Assembly (NCBI RefSeq): GCF_000739655.1
Contig: NZ_BATR01000027.1
Coordinates: forward strand, 22,064-86,063
Source of the DNA: Verrucomicrobium sp. BvORR106
GTDB lineage: Bacteria; Verrucomicrobiota; Verrucomicrobiia; Verrucomicrobiales; Verrucomicrobiaceae
DNA length: 64,000 bases
Direction of reading: 5' to 3'
The first letter of the stretch is position 1. Each line of letters begins with the position of its first letter. Under the pieces are notes generated by a model, which was not told the origin of the DNA, did no database searches, and saw only the letters and a list, made by a program, of their open reading frames with translations. Positions 27,572 to 37,043 of the stretch are shown one piece after another. The translations under genes were made by a program, and so were the position numbers.

Positions 27572-29344
27572 ATGGCTACCCCCCTTCCTCACTACCACGA
27601 GTCGATTCAACCCATCCTGCACCGCCTGCCTCAAGCCAGTGCTTTAATCGGGCGTCAGGGGGAATTGCAGAAGGCCCTTTCCTCTCGCCAGCCGGGTGCT
27701 CCCATCTATGTCCACGGTGAGGACGGCATCGGCAAGACGACCTTCGCCATTGCCTTAGCCCACGAGCTTAAGGAAACCTTTTCCGGCGCGCAGCTCTACT
27801 ACGACTTCCGGAGTGCTGCCTGCCACATCCTTCCCGGCACCCCGGGCGAGGTCATGCGCGATGTCATTCTCACCTTGCAGCCGACTTTTGGAGCGCCGGA
27901 AGAGATGGACCTGCCGGATGAATACCTACAGTCGATCGAAGAAACTGGCAGCGTGCTCATCGTGCTGGACAACGTGACCAGCACCGAGCAGGTGGAGGCG
28001 CTCGCCGTACCGGAGGATTGCCAGCTCATTGTGGTCTCCACAAAGAGCCTGGAAGCCGAAGACGGCTGCACCATCGCACTTGCACCGTTGCAGACCAGCG
28101 ATGCCTCAACCCTGCTTGCCACGAGTCTTCCCGAAGCTGAGAAGAAGGCCGCGCTAGATCTTTGTGCTGGGTCGCCGCTGGCTCTCAAGCTCTGGGGTGG
28201 CACGCTCATCAAGGCTACAGGCGACTCCCCGACACCAGTGTCAGCGTCAGTGGTGGTGCAGCAGGCCATCCTCACCCCGGGTCTCTCCCCAGTGCACTCC
28301 ATCATTGGCGCGTGCATCGACCTGCTGCCTGGGGAATTGCGACACTTCTGCACGTTGCTGGGGCTTTTCCCTGCAGACTTTGATGCACGTGCGGTACAGG
28401 CCATTCTCCCGCAGGAGGGGCTGGGCGCCACGACCCTGCTGGAGTCCCTGACCGCAAGAGGGCTGCTGGACCAAGGTGAAGCTGAACGCGAGCGCGGCGG
28501 CCGCTACCAGATGCACGAAGCGGTGCGAGCCGTCTGCCAGGCCAGACTCTCCGCCGAACAGCAGGCCTCCTTCCATGTGGCGCATGCGAAGCACCTCATC
28601 CAGCTCGCGAAGGAGATGGCGAGTATAGCCGCGCAGCAACACTTCTGGGATGCCCTTGCCATCTTCGCCCGGGAGCGGCTGCACTTTGACACCGCCTTCG
28701 CCTGGCTCGACCCGCTGCCCAACGAGGATGCCTCGCTGGATGATGAGGATGAAGAAGACGACGGCGGCGATGAGGAAGCTGATGCCACGAACGCCCCTGT
28801 GCGCTCCGGCATCGACAGCAAGAACGTGGTTTCCCCAGAGGTGCGCGCCGCGCTCATGGTGGAGTTGGTCGATTCCCTGCCGATGGAGCTGGTTGGTTCC
28901 TGGTACTTTGTGCTGGAGCGGCTGTTCACCTGGCTGCTGACCCAGCGGGAGTGCGCGGAGTTGATCGAGAACGACCTCGGTGCTGCAGGTGCGAATCTGC
29001 TCATCGGTCGCTCCTACTTGCGCATGGGCCAGACCATCCCAGCCACAGGCTATCTCCGGCAGGCGCTGCCCGTCTTCAAGGAGCAGGGTGACCGGGAGCG
29101 TACGGCCCGCACCTTGGGAAATCTGGGTTTTGCCTTGCTCGCGGGGAACATGGGCGACGAGTACGTGGAGTCCGCTGTGCAGTGCCTGGAAGAGAAGCTG
29201 GTGATGTCTCGCGAAGATGGGGACAAGAAGGCCATGCTCGAAGACCTGGGCCAGCTCGCCAAGGCTCTGCAGACGCTGGGGCGTGACGAACGTGCAGAGG
29301 AGCTGTCGCGAGAACGTGAAGCGCTCAGCGCCGAGCTCGCGTGA
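27572..29344 (+). CDS. STAND-class NTPase (NB-ARC-like) with C-terminal TPR helices
   Basis: 590 residues from the ATG at 27572; 18 upstream in-frame codons look non-coding. The NB-ARC module is clear: Walker A G49-EDGIGKT-T57, Walker B 'VLIVLDN' (128-134), an RNBS-like 'LIVVSTKS', 'GSPLALKLWGG' (the GLPLA motif, 200-210) and a winged-helix part with 'LLGLFPADFDARAVQAIL' and an MHD-like 'YQMHEAVR'. An acidic linker (~390-408) leads to TPR-like helices ('AGANLLIGRSYLRMGQTIPATGYLRQALPVFKEQGD'). No N-terminal effector domain (TIR, nuclease, protease) is fused. STAND proteins are nucleotide switches in signalling or defence; the partner is not visible. Confidence 0.82.
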   Translation: MATPLPHYHESIQPILHRLPQASALIGRQGELQKALSSRQPGAPIYVHGEDGIGKTTFAIALAHELKETFSGAQLYYDFRSAACHILPGTPGEVMRDVILTLQPTFGAPEEMDLPDEYLQSIEETGSVLIVLDNVTSTEQVEALAVPEDCQLIVVSTKSLEAEDGCTIALAPLQTSDASTLLATSLPEAEKKAALDLCAGSPLALKLWGGTLIKATGDSPTPVSASVVVQQAILTPGLSPVHSIIGACIDLLPGELRHFCTLLGLFPADFDARAVQAILPQEGLGATTLLESLTARGLLDQGEAERERGGRYQMHEAVRAVCQARLSAEQQASFHVAHAKHLIQLAKEMASIAAQQHFWDALAIFARERLHFDTAFAWLDPLPNEDASLDDEDEEDDGGDEEADATNAPVRSGIDSKNVVSPEVRAALMVELVDSLPMELVGSWYFVLERLFTWLLTQRECAELIENDLGAAGANLLIGRSYLRMGQTIPATGYLRQALPVFKEQGDRERTARTLGNLGFALLAGNMGDEYVESAVQCLEEKLVMSREDGDKKAMLEDLGQLAKALQTLGRDERAEELSREREALSAELA

Positions 29345-29436
29345 GCAGTTCACTGGGGTGTCAGGGGCCAGTCCGCGTTTTGAAACATTTCACATGTACT
29401 TCCCCTCCTCCACTCAACTCCAGCCGGGGGTCGTGG

Positions 29437-29793
29437 CTAGGCGACTTCAGTTTGGTAAAACTGAAAGCAGACGCCTGATGGCGCGATGAGATGAAACTCG
29501 CGCCTCCCCCACGGCTTGAGTTCGAGTGGACCGACCTTGGCTGGAAGCGCGCGATACTCGCTGTAGAGCGCCTCAAGGTCGGAGACGCCGATGCTGAAAC
29601 TCGCATTGTCCGCCCATGTCTTATTATCGTTCTCAACAAGGTTGAGGGTGACGCTGTCTCGCTCGATGCCAGCCATGCCCCCGCCCTCCCAGGTCATGGA
29701 GAAACCCATGTGCTCCGTGTAAAAGCTGAGCGCCGCGACCAAGCTGTCCCCGGTGGGAACCAATGGAGTGATGGAGCTAAAGGAGGCTTTCAT
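29437..29793 (-). CDS. VOC-superfamily (glyoxalase-like) protein
   Basis: 118 residues from the ATG at 29793, where the VOC fold begins ('FSSITPLVPTGDSLVAALSFYTEHMGFSMTWEG'). The end 'GRREFHLIAPSGVCFQFYQ' is the family's second-module signature. The frame stays open upstream for another ~100 codons with no recognisable content, so a longer product is possible but not favoured. Substrate unknown. Convergent with the STAND ATPase gene. Confidence 0.8.
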   Translation of the reverse strand: MKASFSSITPLVPTGDSLVAALSFYTEHMGFSMTWEGGGMAGIERDSVTLNLVENDNKTWADNASFSIGVSDLEALYSEYRALPAKVGPLELKPWGRREFHLIAPSGVCFQFYQTEVA

Positions 29794-30660
29794 GAACGTG
29801 GCTTGGAAGGTGTGGTTCACCGGCTGAAGTGTCGGCAAACACTCCTGTAGCCTTACAAAAGTGTCGGTTTTTAGTCCATCTCGTTCGGGCGAACGCCGCA
29901 GATGGTTCGTCCAAGGAGCCGAAGCATGGACTTTGAAGAACTCCGCGGCGCTACAGGGCTCGGGGGTGATGGCTTCCTCTCCTTTAATAGAGAGCACCGC
30001 CTCGCGCAGCGCAGTTGACGCCGGGCAGGGAGGCGGAAGCGGGCGGCGATCCCGGGTGGGGCGGGTGGGGATGGGGCGCGTCACAGGCTGAGGAGAAGCC
30101 AAATGACTGCAAGGATGAACACTGCCGCCCTTCCCTATGCTGGGCGTGAGGGTCGAGGAAGCCTTCTTTTTCCGAAATGGGGGGTCAGAGGCCCCGCTCC
30201 TGTGAAAGAAGGCTCATGAAAAAGCGCACCAAATGCACAACAGGCGTAACACTTCGCAAAAAACAGACATTGCATTCGGGTGGACGGCTCCGGAGCCAAC
30301 GACAGGAAAAAGTGGCCTTTTATTAATATTCGCAATTTTTTGCGATCACAATCGTCCTAACCCATGAGCCACGCGTTATGAAGATTCCAGCAACGATACG
30401 GAAGTGACTGAAACTGAATGTGTCCAATTGTTGGCATTTCTCGATTTTGAGATTGACCAGAATCCGCTTTTTTGTTTGAACGGAAGGGCGGCAATTCCGT
30501 CTTTCTCATAGCCCGCCATCAGGAAGACCACTATATGACCGCAAAACTCTGCGTTCGCTGGCAGAGAAATTGCTTAAAATTAATTGCCCAATTTTTTGGA
30601 AGAATTTTCAAGAAAGCAAGTTAGGTTGCTAACCCCCCAAATTTTTCCCCTTTCTCACTT
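29794..30660. other. Long intergenic region upstream of the sigma factor gene
   Basis: The left third (29800-30100) has long open frames of unclear status on both strands. From about 30300 the sequence becomes markedly AT-rich up to the sigma-factor ATG, in contrast with the GC-rich surroundings, which fits an extended promoter/leader region for a highly regulated gene. I cannot place -35/-10 boxes with confidence. Confidence 0.45.
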
Positions 30661-31557
30661 ATGGCCAACATGGAACTCGATGGAGGCATCAAAATCTACC
30701 TGCGCGAAATCGGCAAGACCGATCTTCTGACTCCGCAGCAGGAGGTTGAGCTTGCCGAACGCATCAAAAAGGGTGATCCCGAAGCCCGTTCGCACATGAT
30801 CCGTGCGAACCTGCGCCTCGTCGTGAAAATCGCGCAGGACTACGCCAACTACGGCCTCCCGCTTCTCGACCTTATTTCCGAAGGCAACATCGGCCTCATG
30901 AAGGCGGTGGAGCGCTTTGACCCTAATAAGGGTGGCAAACTCTCCACGTACGCCGCCTGGTGGATCAAACAGTCCATCAAGCGCGCTCTGGCCAACCAGT
31001 CGAAGACAATCCGCCTGCCCGTGCACATGGTGGACAAGATCTCCAAGATGCGCCGTGTTGCCATGGCGATGTCTGAGGAGCTGGGTCGCGAGCCTACTGA
31101 TGACGAGCTTTCCGAGGAAATCGGCATCGACCGTGGCAAGCTGAGCCAGCTGAAGGTCGCCTCCATGCGCCCTGCGTCCCTCGACGCCCCGATCAGCGAG
31201 GACGACAGCACGGAGTTCGGCGAAATCGTCGGTGACGAGAACGCTCAGACGCCCTTCGACCTGCTCAGCCACAAGAACATGCACAGCCAGCTCGACGGTC
31301 TCCTGACCGTTCTGGATGAGCGTGAGCGCAAGATCATCGACGCCCGCTTCGGCCTGAACGGCCAGAAGGCCCGCACCTTGGAAGAGGTCGGCCAAGAGTT
31401 CGGCGTGACCCGTGAGCGTATCCGTCAGCTGCAAAACATCGCGCTGCGCAAGCTGCGCCGTGCGCTGCAGAAGAAGGAAGACCCGATCCCGAAGGCCCTC
31501 CGCAACGCGGGCGGCAAGAAGCGCCGGTCCAAGAAGGACAAGGTGACGGCGGAGTAG
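30661..31557 (+). CDS. RpoD/SigA-family RNA polymerase sigma factor (group 2-like, no region 1.1)
   Basis: 298 residues with region 1.2 ('GIKIYLREIGKTDLLTPQQEVELAERI', ~8-36), region 2 ('RANLRLVVKIAQDYANYGLPLLDLISEGNIGLMKAVERFDP' and 'STYAAWWIKQSIKRAL', ~48-118), region 3 and region 4 ('LEEVGQEFGVTRERIRQLQNIALRKLRR', ~240-267). Region 1.1 and the large non-conserved region of housekeeping RpoD are missing, so this may be a group 2 sigma rather than the primary one. A Lys/Arg-rich tail ends the protein. A strong intrinsic terminator follows, so the gene is a single transcription unit. Confidence 0.93.
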   Translation: MANMELDGGIKIYLREIGKTDLLTPQQEVELAERIKKGDPEARSHMIRANLRLVVKIAQDYANYGLPLLDLISEGNIGLMKAVERFDPNKGGKLSTYAAWWIKQSIKRALANQSKTIRLPVHMVDKISKMRRVAMAMSEELGREPTDDELSEEIGIDRGKLSQLKVASMRPASLDAPISEDDSTEFGEIVGDENAQTPFDLLSHKNMHSQLDGLLTVLDERERKIIDARFGLNGQKARTLEEVGQEFGVTRERIRQLQNIALRKLRRALQKKEDPIPKALRNAGGKKRRSKKDKVTAE

Positions 31558-31567
31558 TCGCAGGTAG

Positions 31568-31585
31568 GGACCAGATCGCTGGTCC
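31568..31585 (+). terminator. Small hairpin after the sigma factor gene
   Basis: GGACCAG-ATCG-CTGGTCC lies 11 bp after the stop codon. It has only a short T-run nearby (31597-31601) and is probably an accessory to the main terminator downstream. Confidence 0.4.
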
Positions 31586-31604
31586 AGCTAGACAAGTTTT
31601 TCAG

Positions 31605-31640
31605 AACAGGCCGCGGAGAGATCCGCGGCCTGTTTTTTTG
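31605..31640 (+). terminator. Rho-independent terminator of the sigma factor gene
   Basis: A 12-bp GC-rich stem (ACAGGCCGCGGA / TCCGCGGCCTGT) with a GAGA tetraloop is followed directly by a run of seven T. Confidence 0.92.
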
Positions 31641-31925
31641 CCCGCTGCGCGGGAGACAGAAGACTTGAAGACGCCAGACGCCAGACTTGAGCTGGCGCAG
31701 GCTTGATTGCTCCAGCCGTTGCCTACGTCAGGAGGTGTCTGGATGAGCGGGGCTGGGAACCCCCGCCTCCTTTACCCAGGAACAAGGTTCAAGGTTACGT
31801 GGCCGCAGAGCACAGGATCTGCGCTACGCCTGGCGTGACGACCGGCAGGATGCCGGTAACACGCACAGGCGGGACGCCCGTGTCACCTCGCCCCAGACCT
31901 CAGGTCTGACGCACTGACGCACCGC
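31641..31925. repeat. Repeat cluster: AAGAC-type arm, GGGG hairpin and GGCGGGACGCC-type hairpins
   Basis: 31641-31699 is an AAGAC-family copy (CGCTGCGCGGGAGACAGAAG ... CTTGAGCTGGCGCA). It is followed at 31745-31775 by GAGCGGGGCTGGGAACCCCC, the hairpin found in the GCGACTGA family, here with the anchor changed to GGATGA. Then come CCGGC-AGGAT-GCCGG (31842-31856) and ACAGGCGGGACGCCCGTGT (31864-31882). No gene is present. The repeats begin at the terminator T-tract. Confidence 0.7.
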
Positions 31926-31947
31926 CCACTGACGCACTGGCATCCCC

Positions 31948-32688
31948 CTACCGCCTCAGGGCGGCTTTCAACGCGGCGACTTCCAGGTCGATCTGCTCCT
32001 CGCCAGGCTCGTGCAGGGTCGCGGCGATTTGCTGGCGCAGACACGTCCGATACTTCTTCCGAAGGCGACTCACGAGCTGACGCACATTTTCCACGGAGGT
32101 CTTCAGGGCTTCTGCCGCGCCTTCATACCCAGATCCGGCAGCTTCTGAGTCGGGGCTCAAGTGCGGGACCAGGATCTCAAACTGTCGCCCATTCCCGCCA
32201 GCATGCTCCGTCGAGCGCAGGGATTCCACCGCGCTCTGCAACACTGCCAGAGCCCAGGCCCGCTGGTAGAGGGTCTCCGGCGTTTCGGCATCGGCGGGTT
32301 CACAGAGATAACGCTGCTCCGCATCCTGGGCGTCCAGCGACACGGCCGGTTGCCCGCCACCGCGTTTCAGGGCGCGGGCCTTGTCATCCACGTCGCTCAT
32401 GTAGCGCTTGAAGATGCTCAGCAGGAACGTCCGGAGTCGGCCCAGCTCACGGTCGGCATTGGCGACGAGGTTGCGCTCCAGCACGTGGCAAAAGAAGCCT
32501 TGCGTCAGATCCTCCGCATCATGCTGACTGCGCCCGGTGCGGCGGGCGAAGGCGTAGAGCGGATACCAGTACTCCCCACACAGGGAGGCCACCGCGCGCT
32601 GGCGGCGCGTGCCGTCCTCCTGCTGGCAGGCTCTCACCACCTCTGTCCACTGGGTCACAGGGAAGGCAGCATGTTGCGTGGGCTCCAT
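31948..32688 (-). CDS. ECF-type RNA polymerase sigma factor, kinase-linked
   Basis: 246 residues from the ATG at 32688, where the family starts ('PVTQWTEVVRACQQEDG'); upstream in-frame sequence is intergenic. Region 2 is 'LCGEYWYPLYAFARRTGRSQHDAEDLTQGFFCHVLERN' and the -10 contact region 'LRTFLLSIFKRYMSD'; region 4 is 'ALKTSVENVRQLVSRLRKKYRTCLRQQI'. This subgroup is typical of Planctomycetes/Verrucomicrobia and is usually adjacent to a Ser/Thr kinase, as here (divergent, 118 bp). Activation by phosphorylation rather than by an anti-sigma factor is inferred from the absence of any anti-sigma gene. Confidence 0.9.
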   Translation of the reverse strand: MEPTQHAAFPVTQWTEVVRACQQEDGTRRQRAVASLCGEYWYPLYAFARRTGRSQHDAEDLTQGFFCHVLERNLVANADRELGRLRTFLLSIFKRYMSDVDDKARALKRGGGQPAVSLDAQDAEQRYLCEPADAETPETLYQRAWALAVLQSAVESLRSTEHAGGNGRQFEILVPHLSPDSEAAGSGYEGAAEALKTSVENVRQLVSRLRKKYRTCLRQQIAATLHEPGEEQIDLEVAALKAALRR

Positions 32689-32806
32689 AGGGTACGTGCC
32701 GAAAAAAGAGCCCCGCCCCGGCAGCGTCAAATCAATTGCGAGGAAATGACCCTGCAACAAGCGCCGTCGCGGTTGAGTATCGCATAAATGACCCCATGAT
32801 GCAGCC

Positions 32807-35800
32807 ATGTCGGCCTCAAGCGATCCCCCACCGGCCCCGCACAAGCCGTCCCGTGAAGACCAGCCTCTTTCCGGGCTGATCGATCTCGCCAGCTTCACGC
32901 AGAAAGAGTCGCTCGGGACCACGGCATCCTTGCCCCCTCCTGCTTCCGCCGATCCGCAGAGCGACCTCGCTGCGGCGGGCACACTCATCGGCCGCTATGA
33001 ACTGAAGGAACTGCTGGGAGAAGGCGGCTTCGGCATGGTGTGGAAGGCCGTGCAGTGGGACCCCATCCGACGCGAAGTGGCGCTGAAGGTCATCAAGCCC
33101 GGGATGGACAGCCGGGAGATCAGCGCACGGTTCGAGACCGAACGGCAGTCGCTGGCACTGATGGATCACCCGAACATCGCGGCGGTGTTCGACGCCGGGG
33201 CCACGTCCGCCGGGCGGCCGTATTTCGTGATGGAGCTGGTGCAGGGTCTGCCCATCACCACCTACTGTGACCAGCACCAGCTCAGCATCGAGCAGCGGCT
33301 GGAGCTCTTCATTCCGGTATGTCAGGCCGTGCAGCACGCCCACCAGAAGGCGATCCTGCACCGGGATCTGAAGCCCTCCAACATCCTGGTGGCCGACCGC
33401 GACGGCCGGGCGGTGCCCAAGGTGATCGACTTCGGCATTGCCAAGGCCCTGGGGGGGCAGCCCGACGGGGTGGGCACCCTCATGGAGCACCTGCGCACCC
33501 ACAGCGGCCTCATCATCGGCACGCCCCAGTACATGAGCCCGGAGCAGGCCGGCAGCCTGCCGGATGTGGATACGCGGAGTGACATCTATACCCTGGGCGT
33601 CATTCTGTACGAGCTGCTCACCGGTCGCACACCCCTGCAAATGGACACCGACCGCGCCGCGGGGTTCGAGGAATGGTTGCGCAGGATCCGGGAACACACC
33701 CCGCCCCGCCCCAGCCAGGCGCTGCTCCAGCTGGTGCCCGCCCCGGGGAGTCAAGCCCGCCGGGCCGATACCAGCCGCATCGCCCGCCGGTTGCGCGGGG
33801 ATCTGGACTGGGTGGTGATGAAGGCGCTGGAGAAGGACCGCAACCGCCGCTATGAGAGCGCCACCGCGCTGGCCCAGGACATCCGCCGCCATCTGCGGCA
33901 GGAGCCGGTGAGTGCGGCCGCCCCCACGTGGAGCTACCAGGCCTCCAAGTTCGTCCGGCGTCACCGGACCATCGTCACCGCCGGGGCCACGGTGGCCGCC
34001 GCGCTGGTGGCCGCCACCTTCATCAGCTACACCCAGGCGGCCCGCGCCATCCAGGCGGGCAAGGATACGCAGAAGGCGCTGGACCAGAGCCGCAGGAGCC
34101 AGGCTGAAGCCCAGGCGAACCTGGCCCGGGCGCGGGAGGCAGTGGACCAGTTCCTGAACAAGGTGACGGACGACCGGCGGCTCTCCCAGGCGAATCTCCA
34201 GAGCCTGCGTCAGCAGTTGCTGGAGACCGCTCTCCCCTTCTACCAGCAGTTTGTGGCGCAGCAGAGCGATGATCCCGCGGTGCGGATGGAGCAGGCCGGA
34301 GCCTACCTGCGCCTGGGGACGATCTCGTTTGTCATCGGTGATACCGCGCAGGCGGAGAGCAGCCTGAGGAAAGCCATCTCCGGGCTGGCTCAACTGCCTG
34401 AGGCAGAGAGGACGGCACCCAAGGCGAAGCAGATCGAGGCCAAAAGCCTGCAGGTGCTGGGCGTGGTGCAGCAGAAGCTGGGGCGCTCTGATGAATCAGA
34501 CCTCTCCCTGCGCAGAGCCATCCAGATCTTGGAGGATCTGGCCGCCCGCTTCCCCAAGGAGGCGGTGTTCGCCAGTGAGCTGACCACGAGCCATGCCAAT
34601 CTGGGCCTGCTGCTCAGCGGGCTGGCTGAGGACGAAACCCGCGGGCAGAGTCGTGCGGATTCAGGAAATGACCTTGCCCGTTCCGGCCCTGCGGACGCAG
34701 AAGCCGCGTTTCAGAGTGCCTTGACGGCCGCCACCCAGCACGGGGCCGCCCGGCCTGCCACGGTGGGTGCCAATGCCCCCCTCGCCCTGGCCCTGCGCGG
34801 CCATGGCGCCTTCCTGGCAAAGGGCGGACGCTGGGCCGATGCGGAGGCAGTGCTCCGGAAGGCGCTCGCCCTTCAGGAGCGCCTGATCCAGGAGGACCCA
34901 ATATCTCAGGATCATCAGCTGGGGCTGTCCCGCATCCTGACGGATCTGGCGAAGTGTTGCAGTCAGCAAGACCGACCTGACGACGCCGCCACGGCATCCC
35001 GCAGGGCGACGGAGGTGCTCAGCGATCTGGCGGCGCGGTTCCCCGATGTGACCGAGTACCGCAACGCTCTGGCGATCGGCACCGGGAACCACGGCTGGCT
35101 GCTGTTCCGTGCCGACCAGTTTGGCCCGGCCGAGGAGGCATTTCACAAGACGGTGGCCCTGCAGGAACTGCTCATGAAGCAGAATCCCGCTGTGCCCGAG
35201 TACCGGCTGGCCATGGCAGAGGGCCTGCATGGGCTGGGAGTGATGCAATGGCGACTGGGGCGGCAGCAGGAGGCGGAGCAGACGATGCTGCGCGGCATCA
35301 AGGAGAAGGAGGAACTGGTGTCCGCCTTCCCGTCTCTCACGGAGTATCGCAATTCGCTCGTCAAGACGCTGTGTCAGCTCGCGCTCTTGATCGACGAAAC
35401 GCCAGGCTGGGAGCGGGCGCGTCCGCTGCTGCAGAAGGCCCTGACCCAGCAGGTCGTCACGCTCAAAGGAGCGCCTGGGAACCGGCACTACGCCCAGATC
35501 CTCGTCTCCATCCACTTCGCGATGACGGGCATCCACCTGAAGTCCGGGGACCATACGGCCGCGCTGAAGGAGGTGCAGACCATCCTCCAGATGGCGGACA
35601 AAGACCCGGAGGCCCTGCGCAAAATCATCTACCTGATGACCACGATCCTGCCGGTGGTGCAGAAGGACGAGAAGCTCACCCCCGAGGCACGCCGCGTCAT
35701 CATCGAGACCAACGCCCGCCAGGCCCTGGCATGGTTGTGGCAGTACAAGAAGGACCGCGCCGGCACCCTCCCGGCCGATGCGCTGGGGGGTGAGGAAATA

Positions 35801-36229
35801 TTCTTCACCGCCCACCTGCAGGGGGTGCCCTCCCTGGTGGCTGCTCCCGAGCAGAAGGTGCCCGCTCCCGCACCTCCCGCCGCCGCGGGCGCCCCTGCCG
35901 CGCCCGTTGCGGCACCGGCTCAGCCGGGAGACCGGACCCTGAAACGCTTCACCTACGACTACAAGTTCACCGATCCGGGCGTGCGCACCTGGGTTCGAGA
36001 GGGTAACATCTGGACGGAAACCCAGCCCTCCGGAAGGCAGAATGTGCTCAGCGTCATCGGGCGCATCACGGTGGAGGGGGTCGAAGGCTCCCTGCTCGGC
36101 CGCAGCGATGTCCCCGGCCTGCAGGTCTTTGTGCCCGACCGGTCCACCCCCGACAAGATGCGGCTGAAGGCCCGCAACAACAAGGACTCCCCCTGGTACC
36201 TGCTGGGGAGCATGCAGAATGTGGAGTAA
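32807..36229 (+). CDS. Membrane Ser/Thr protein kinase with TPR sensor region
   Basis: 1140 residues. The Hanks-type kinase spans ~63-360: G-loop GEGGFGMV (71-78), Lys94, HRDLKPSN (Asp187), DFG (208-210) and 'GTPQYMSPEQ'. One transmembrane helix lies at ~388-408. After it come a coiled-coil/TPR region (~410-1010) with many repeats ('AAFQSALTAATQHG', 'AVLRKALALQERLIQ'), a Pro/Ala linker (~1020-1042) and a ~95-residue C-terminal beta domain ('FTYDYKFTDPGVRTWV', 'TETQPSGRQN', 'LQVFVPD') that is shared with the second kinase of this window. Divergent from the ECF sigma gene, its probable target. Confidence 0.92.
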   Translation: MSASSDPPPAPHKPSREDQPLSGLIDLASFTQKESLGTTASLPPPASADPQSDLAAAGTLIGRYELKELLGEGGFGMVWKAVQWDPIRREVALKVIKPGMDSREISARFETERQSLALMDHPNIAAVFDAGATSAGRPYFVMELVQGLPITTYCDQHQLSIEQRLELFIPVCQAVQHAHQKAILHRDLKPSNILVADRDGRAVPKVIDFGIAKALGGQPDGVGTLMEHLRTHSGLIIGTPQYMSPEQAGSLPDVDTRSDIYTLGVILYELLTGRTPLQMDTDRAAGFEEWLRRIREHTPPRPSQALLQLVPAPGSQARRADTSRIARRLRGDLDWVVMKALEKDRNRRYESATALAQDIRRHLRQEPVSAAAPTWSYQASKFVRRHRTIVTAGATVAAALVAATFISYTQAARAIQAGKDTQKALDQSRRSQAEAQANLARAREAVDQFLNKVTDDRRLSQANLQSLRQQLLETALPFYQQFVAQQSDDPAVRMEQAGAYLRLGTISFVIGDTAQAESSLRKAISGLAQLPEAERTAPKAKQIEAKSLQVLGVVQQKLGRSDESDLSLRRAIQILEDLAARFPKEAVFASELTTSHANLGLLLSGLAEDETRGQSRADSGNDLARSGPADAEAAFQSALTAATQHGAARPATVGANAPLALALRGHGAFLAKGGRWADAEAVLRKALALQERLIQEDPISQDHQLGLSRILTDLAKCCSQQDRPDDAATASRRATEVLSDLAARFPDVTEYRNALAIGTGNHGWLLFRADQFGPAEEAFHKTVALQELLMKQNPAVPEYRLAMAEGLHGLGVMQWRLGRQQEAEQTMLRGIKEKEELVSAFPSLTEYRNSLVKTLCQLALLIDETPGWERARPLLQKALTQQVVTLKGAPGNRHYAQILVSIHFAMTGIHLKSGDHTAALKEVQTILQMADKDPEALRKIIYLMTTILPVVQKDEKLTPEARRVIIETNARQALAWLWQYKKDRAGTLPADALGGEEIFFTAHLQGVPSLVAAPEQKVPAPAPPAAAGAPAAPVAAPAQPGDRTLKRFTYDYKFTDPGVRTWVREGNIWTETQPSGRQNVLSVIGRITVEGVEGSLLGRSDVPGLQVFVPDRSTPDKMRLKARNNKDSPWYLLGSMQNVE

Positions 36230-36266
36230 GCGGGAGCAGACACACCGTTGGGCAAAGCCTTGGGCC

Positions 36267-36333
36267 GATGGAACCTGCGGCAGGCTGATGGAACCTGCGG
36301 CAGGCTGATGGAACCTGCGGCAGGCTGATGGAA
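36267..36333. repeat. Three tandem 20-bp repeats after the kinase gene
   Basis: GATGGAACCTGCGGCAGGCT is repeated perfectly at 36267, 36287 and 36307, with a partial fourth unit. Each unit contains the small hairpin CCTGC-G-GCAGG. A related single unit (GGAACCTGAGGCAGGCTGAT) is at 36863-36882. Too short and spacer-less for CRISPR. Confidence 0.8.
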
Positions 36334-36377
36334 AACATGCTGGCGAAGATGCCGGGAGGCTGGCAGTCCATCCCGCA

Positions 36378-36409
36378 GGCGAAAGCGGCGGTTCCCGCAC
36401 GCACTCCGA
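36378..36409. repeat. Short GGCGGTTCCCGC repeat, copy 1
   Basis: GCGAAAGCGGCGGTTCCCGC followed by A/G-CGCACTCC recurs at 43926-43957. It adds another small interspersed family to this gap. Confidence 0.6.
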
Positions 36410-36540
36410 CGTAAGGAGGCACAAATTCCCCCGTCTATCAATCAGTGGCAGGAAGCGGGATCAAGGAGCCAAGGTTCGCGCTAGAACGGGCGGTGCCAGG
36501 GCGAGGGACAGCCGGGAGTCTGCCACGAGATTCACGCAGC

Positions 36541-36807
36541 AGACGCTTCAGCTAGTGCTTGCCGAGGAACCTGGGGACTGACATGGAGGTGTTGATAGCG
36601 GTGGGAAGAAAGCCGATGCTGTCGGCCTTCCCACCTGATCATCCTCTGCGGAGGTACCCAACGTTGACTCGCTTAGGGCTCGTCCAACGTTGGGCTGTGC
36701 TACAGATCCCATACTGGGATCAAATTCGGTCTGAGGCGGGCATCTCCAGGTGGTTCCTTGGCACCTATCCCAAAACACGCACGGTTGGTCGGTTCTCCTT
36801 ACGTTGA
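36541..36807. repeat. Structured interspersed repeat, copy 2 (family C)
   Basis: The same order as the 9.6-kb copy: AGACGCTTCAGCTAGTGC, the GGTGTTGATAGCGGTGGG tract, hairpin A (36657-36694) and hairpin B (36705-36721, GATCCCA-TAC-TGGGATC identical). Hairpin A is CCCAACGTTG / CAACGTTGGG, so the G-C pair of copy 1 is replaced by C-G on both arms while the loop is kept. No ORF of merit lies inside the 36230-37043 gap. Confidence 0.8.
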
Positions 36808-37043
36808 CAACTACAACCGCCTTCGGAGATCGTCAGGCAGAGGGCAAAGCTCTGAGGCCGGTGGAACCTGAGGCAGGCTGATGAGAAACTCGCGACAAAA
36901 ACCGGAGCTGGACCACCCCAGCTGCCCCAGGCCAACAAAAAATCTGCAGCGGCCTGTCACGATCTCGCCCGGCCTCCCAATGGCCAAGTGAGACATCGCC
37001 ACTCCGGTGATGCATTCTCCCAAACTGTCTGCCCCGCTGCGCC

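Noticed and set aside
29794..30102. In-frame upstream extension of the VOC gene by ~100 codons
   Set aside because: The VOC fold is complete from the inner ATG; the extension has Pro/Arg-rich sequence with no motif. Left as uncertain non-coding sequence.
36267..36333. Possible CRISPR array
   Set aside because: Units are directly adjacent with no spacers, only three copies, no cas genes.
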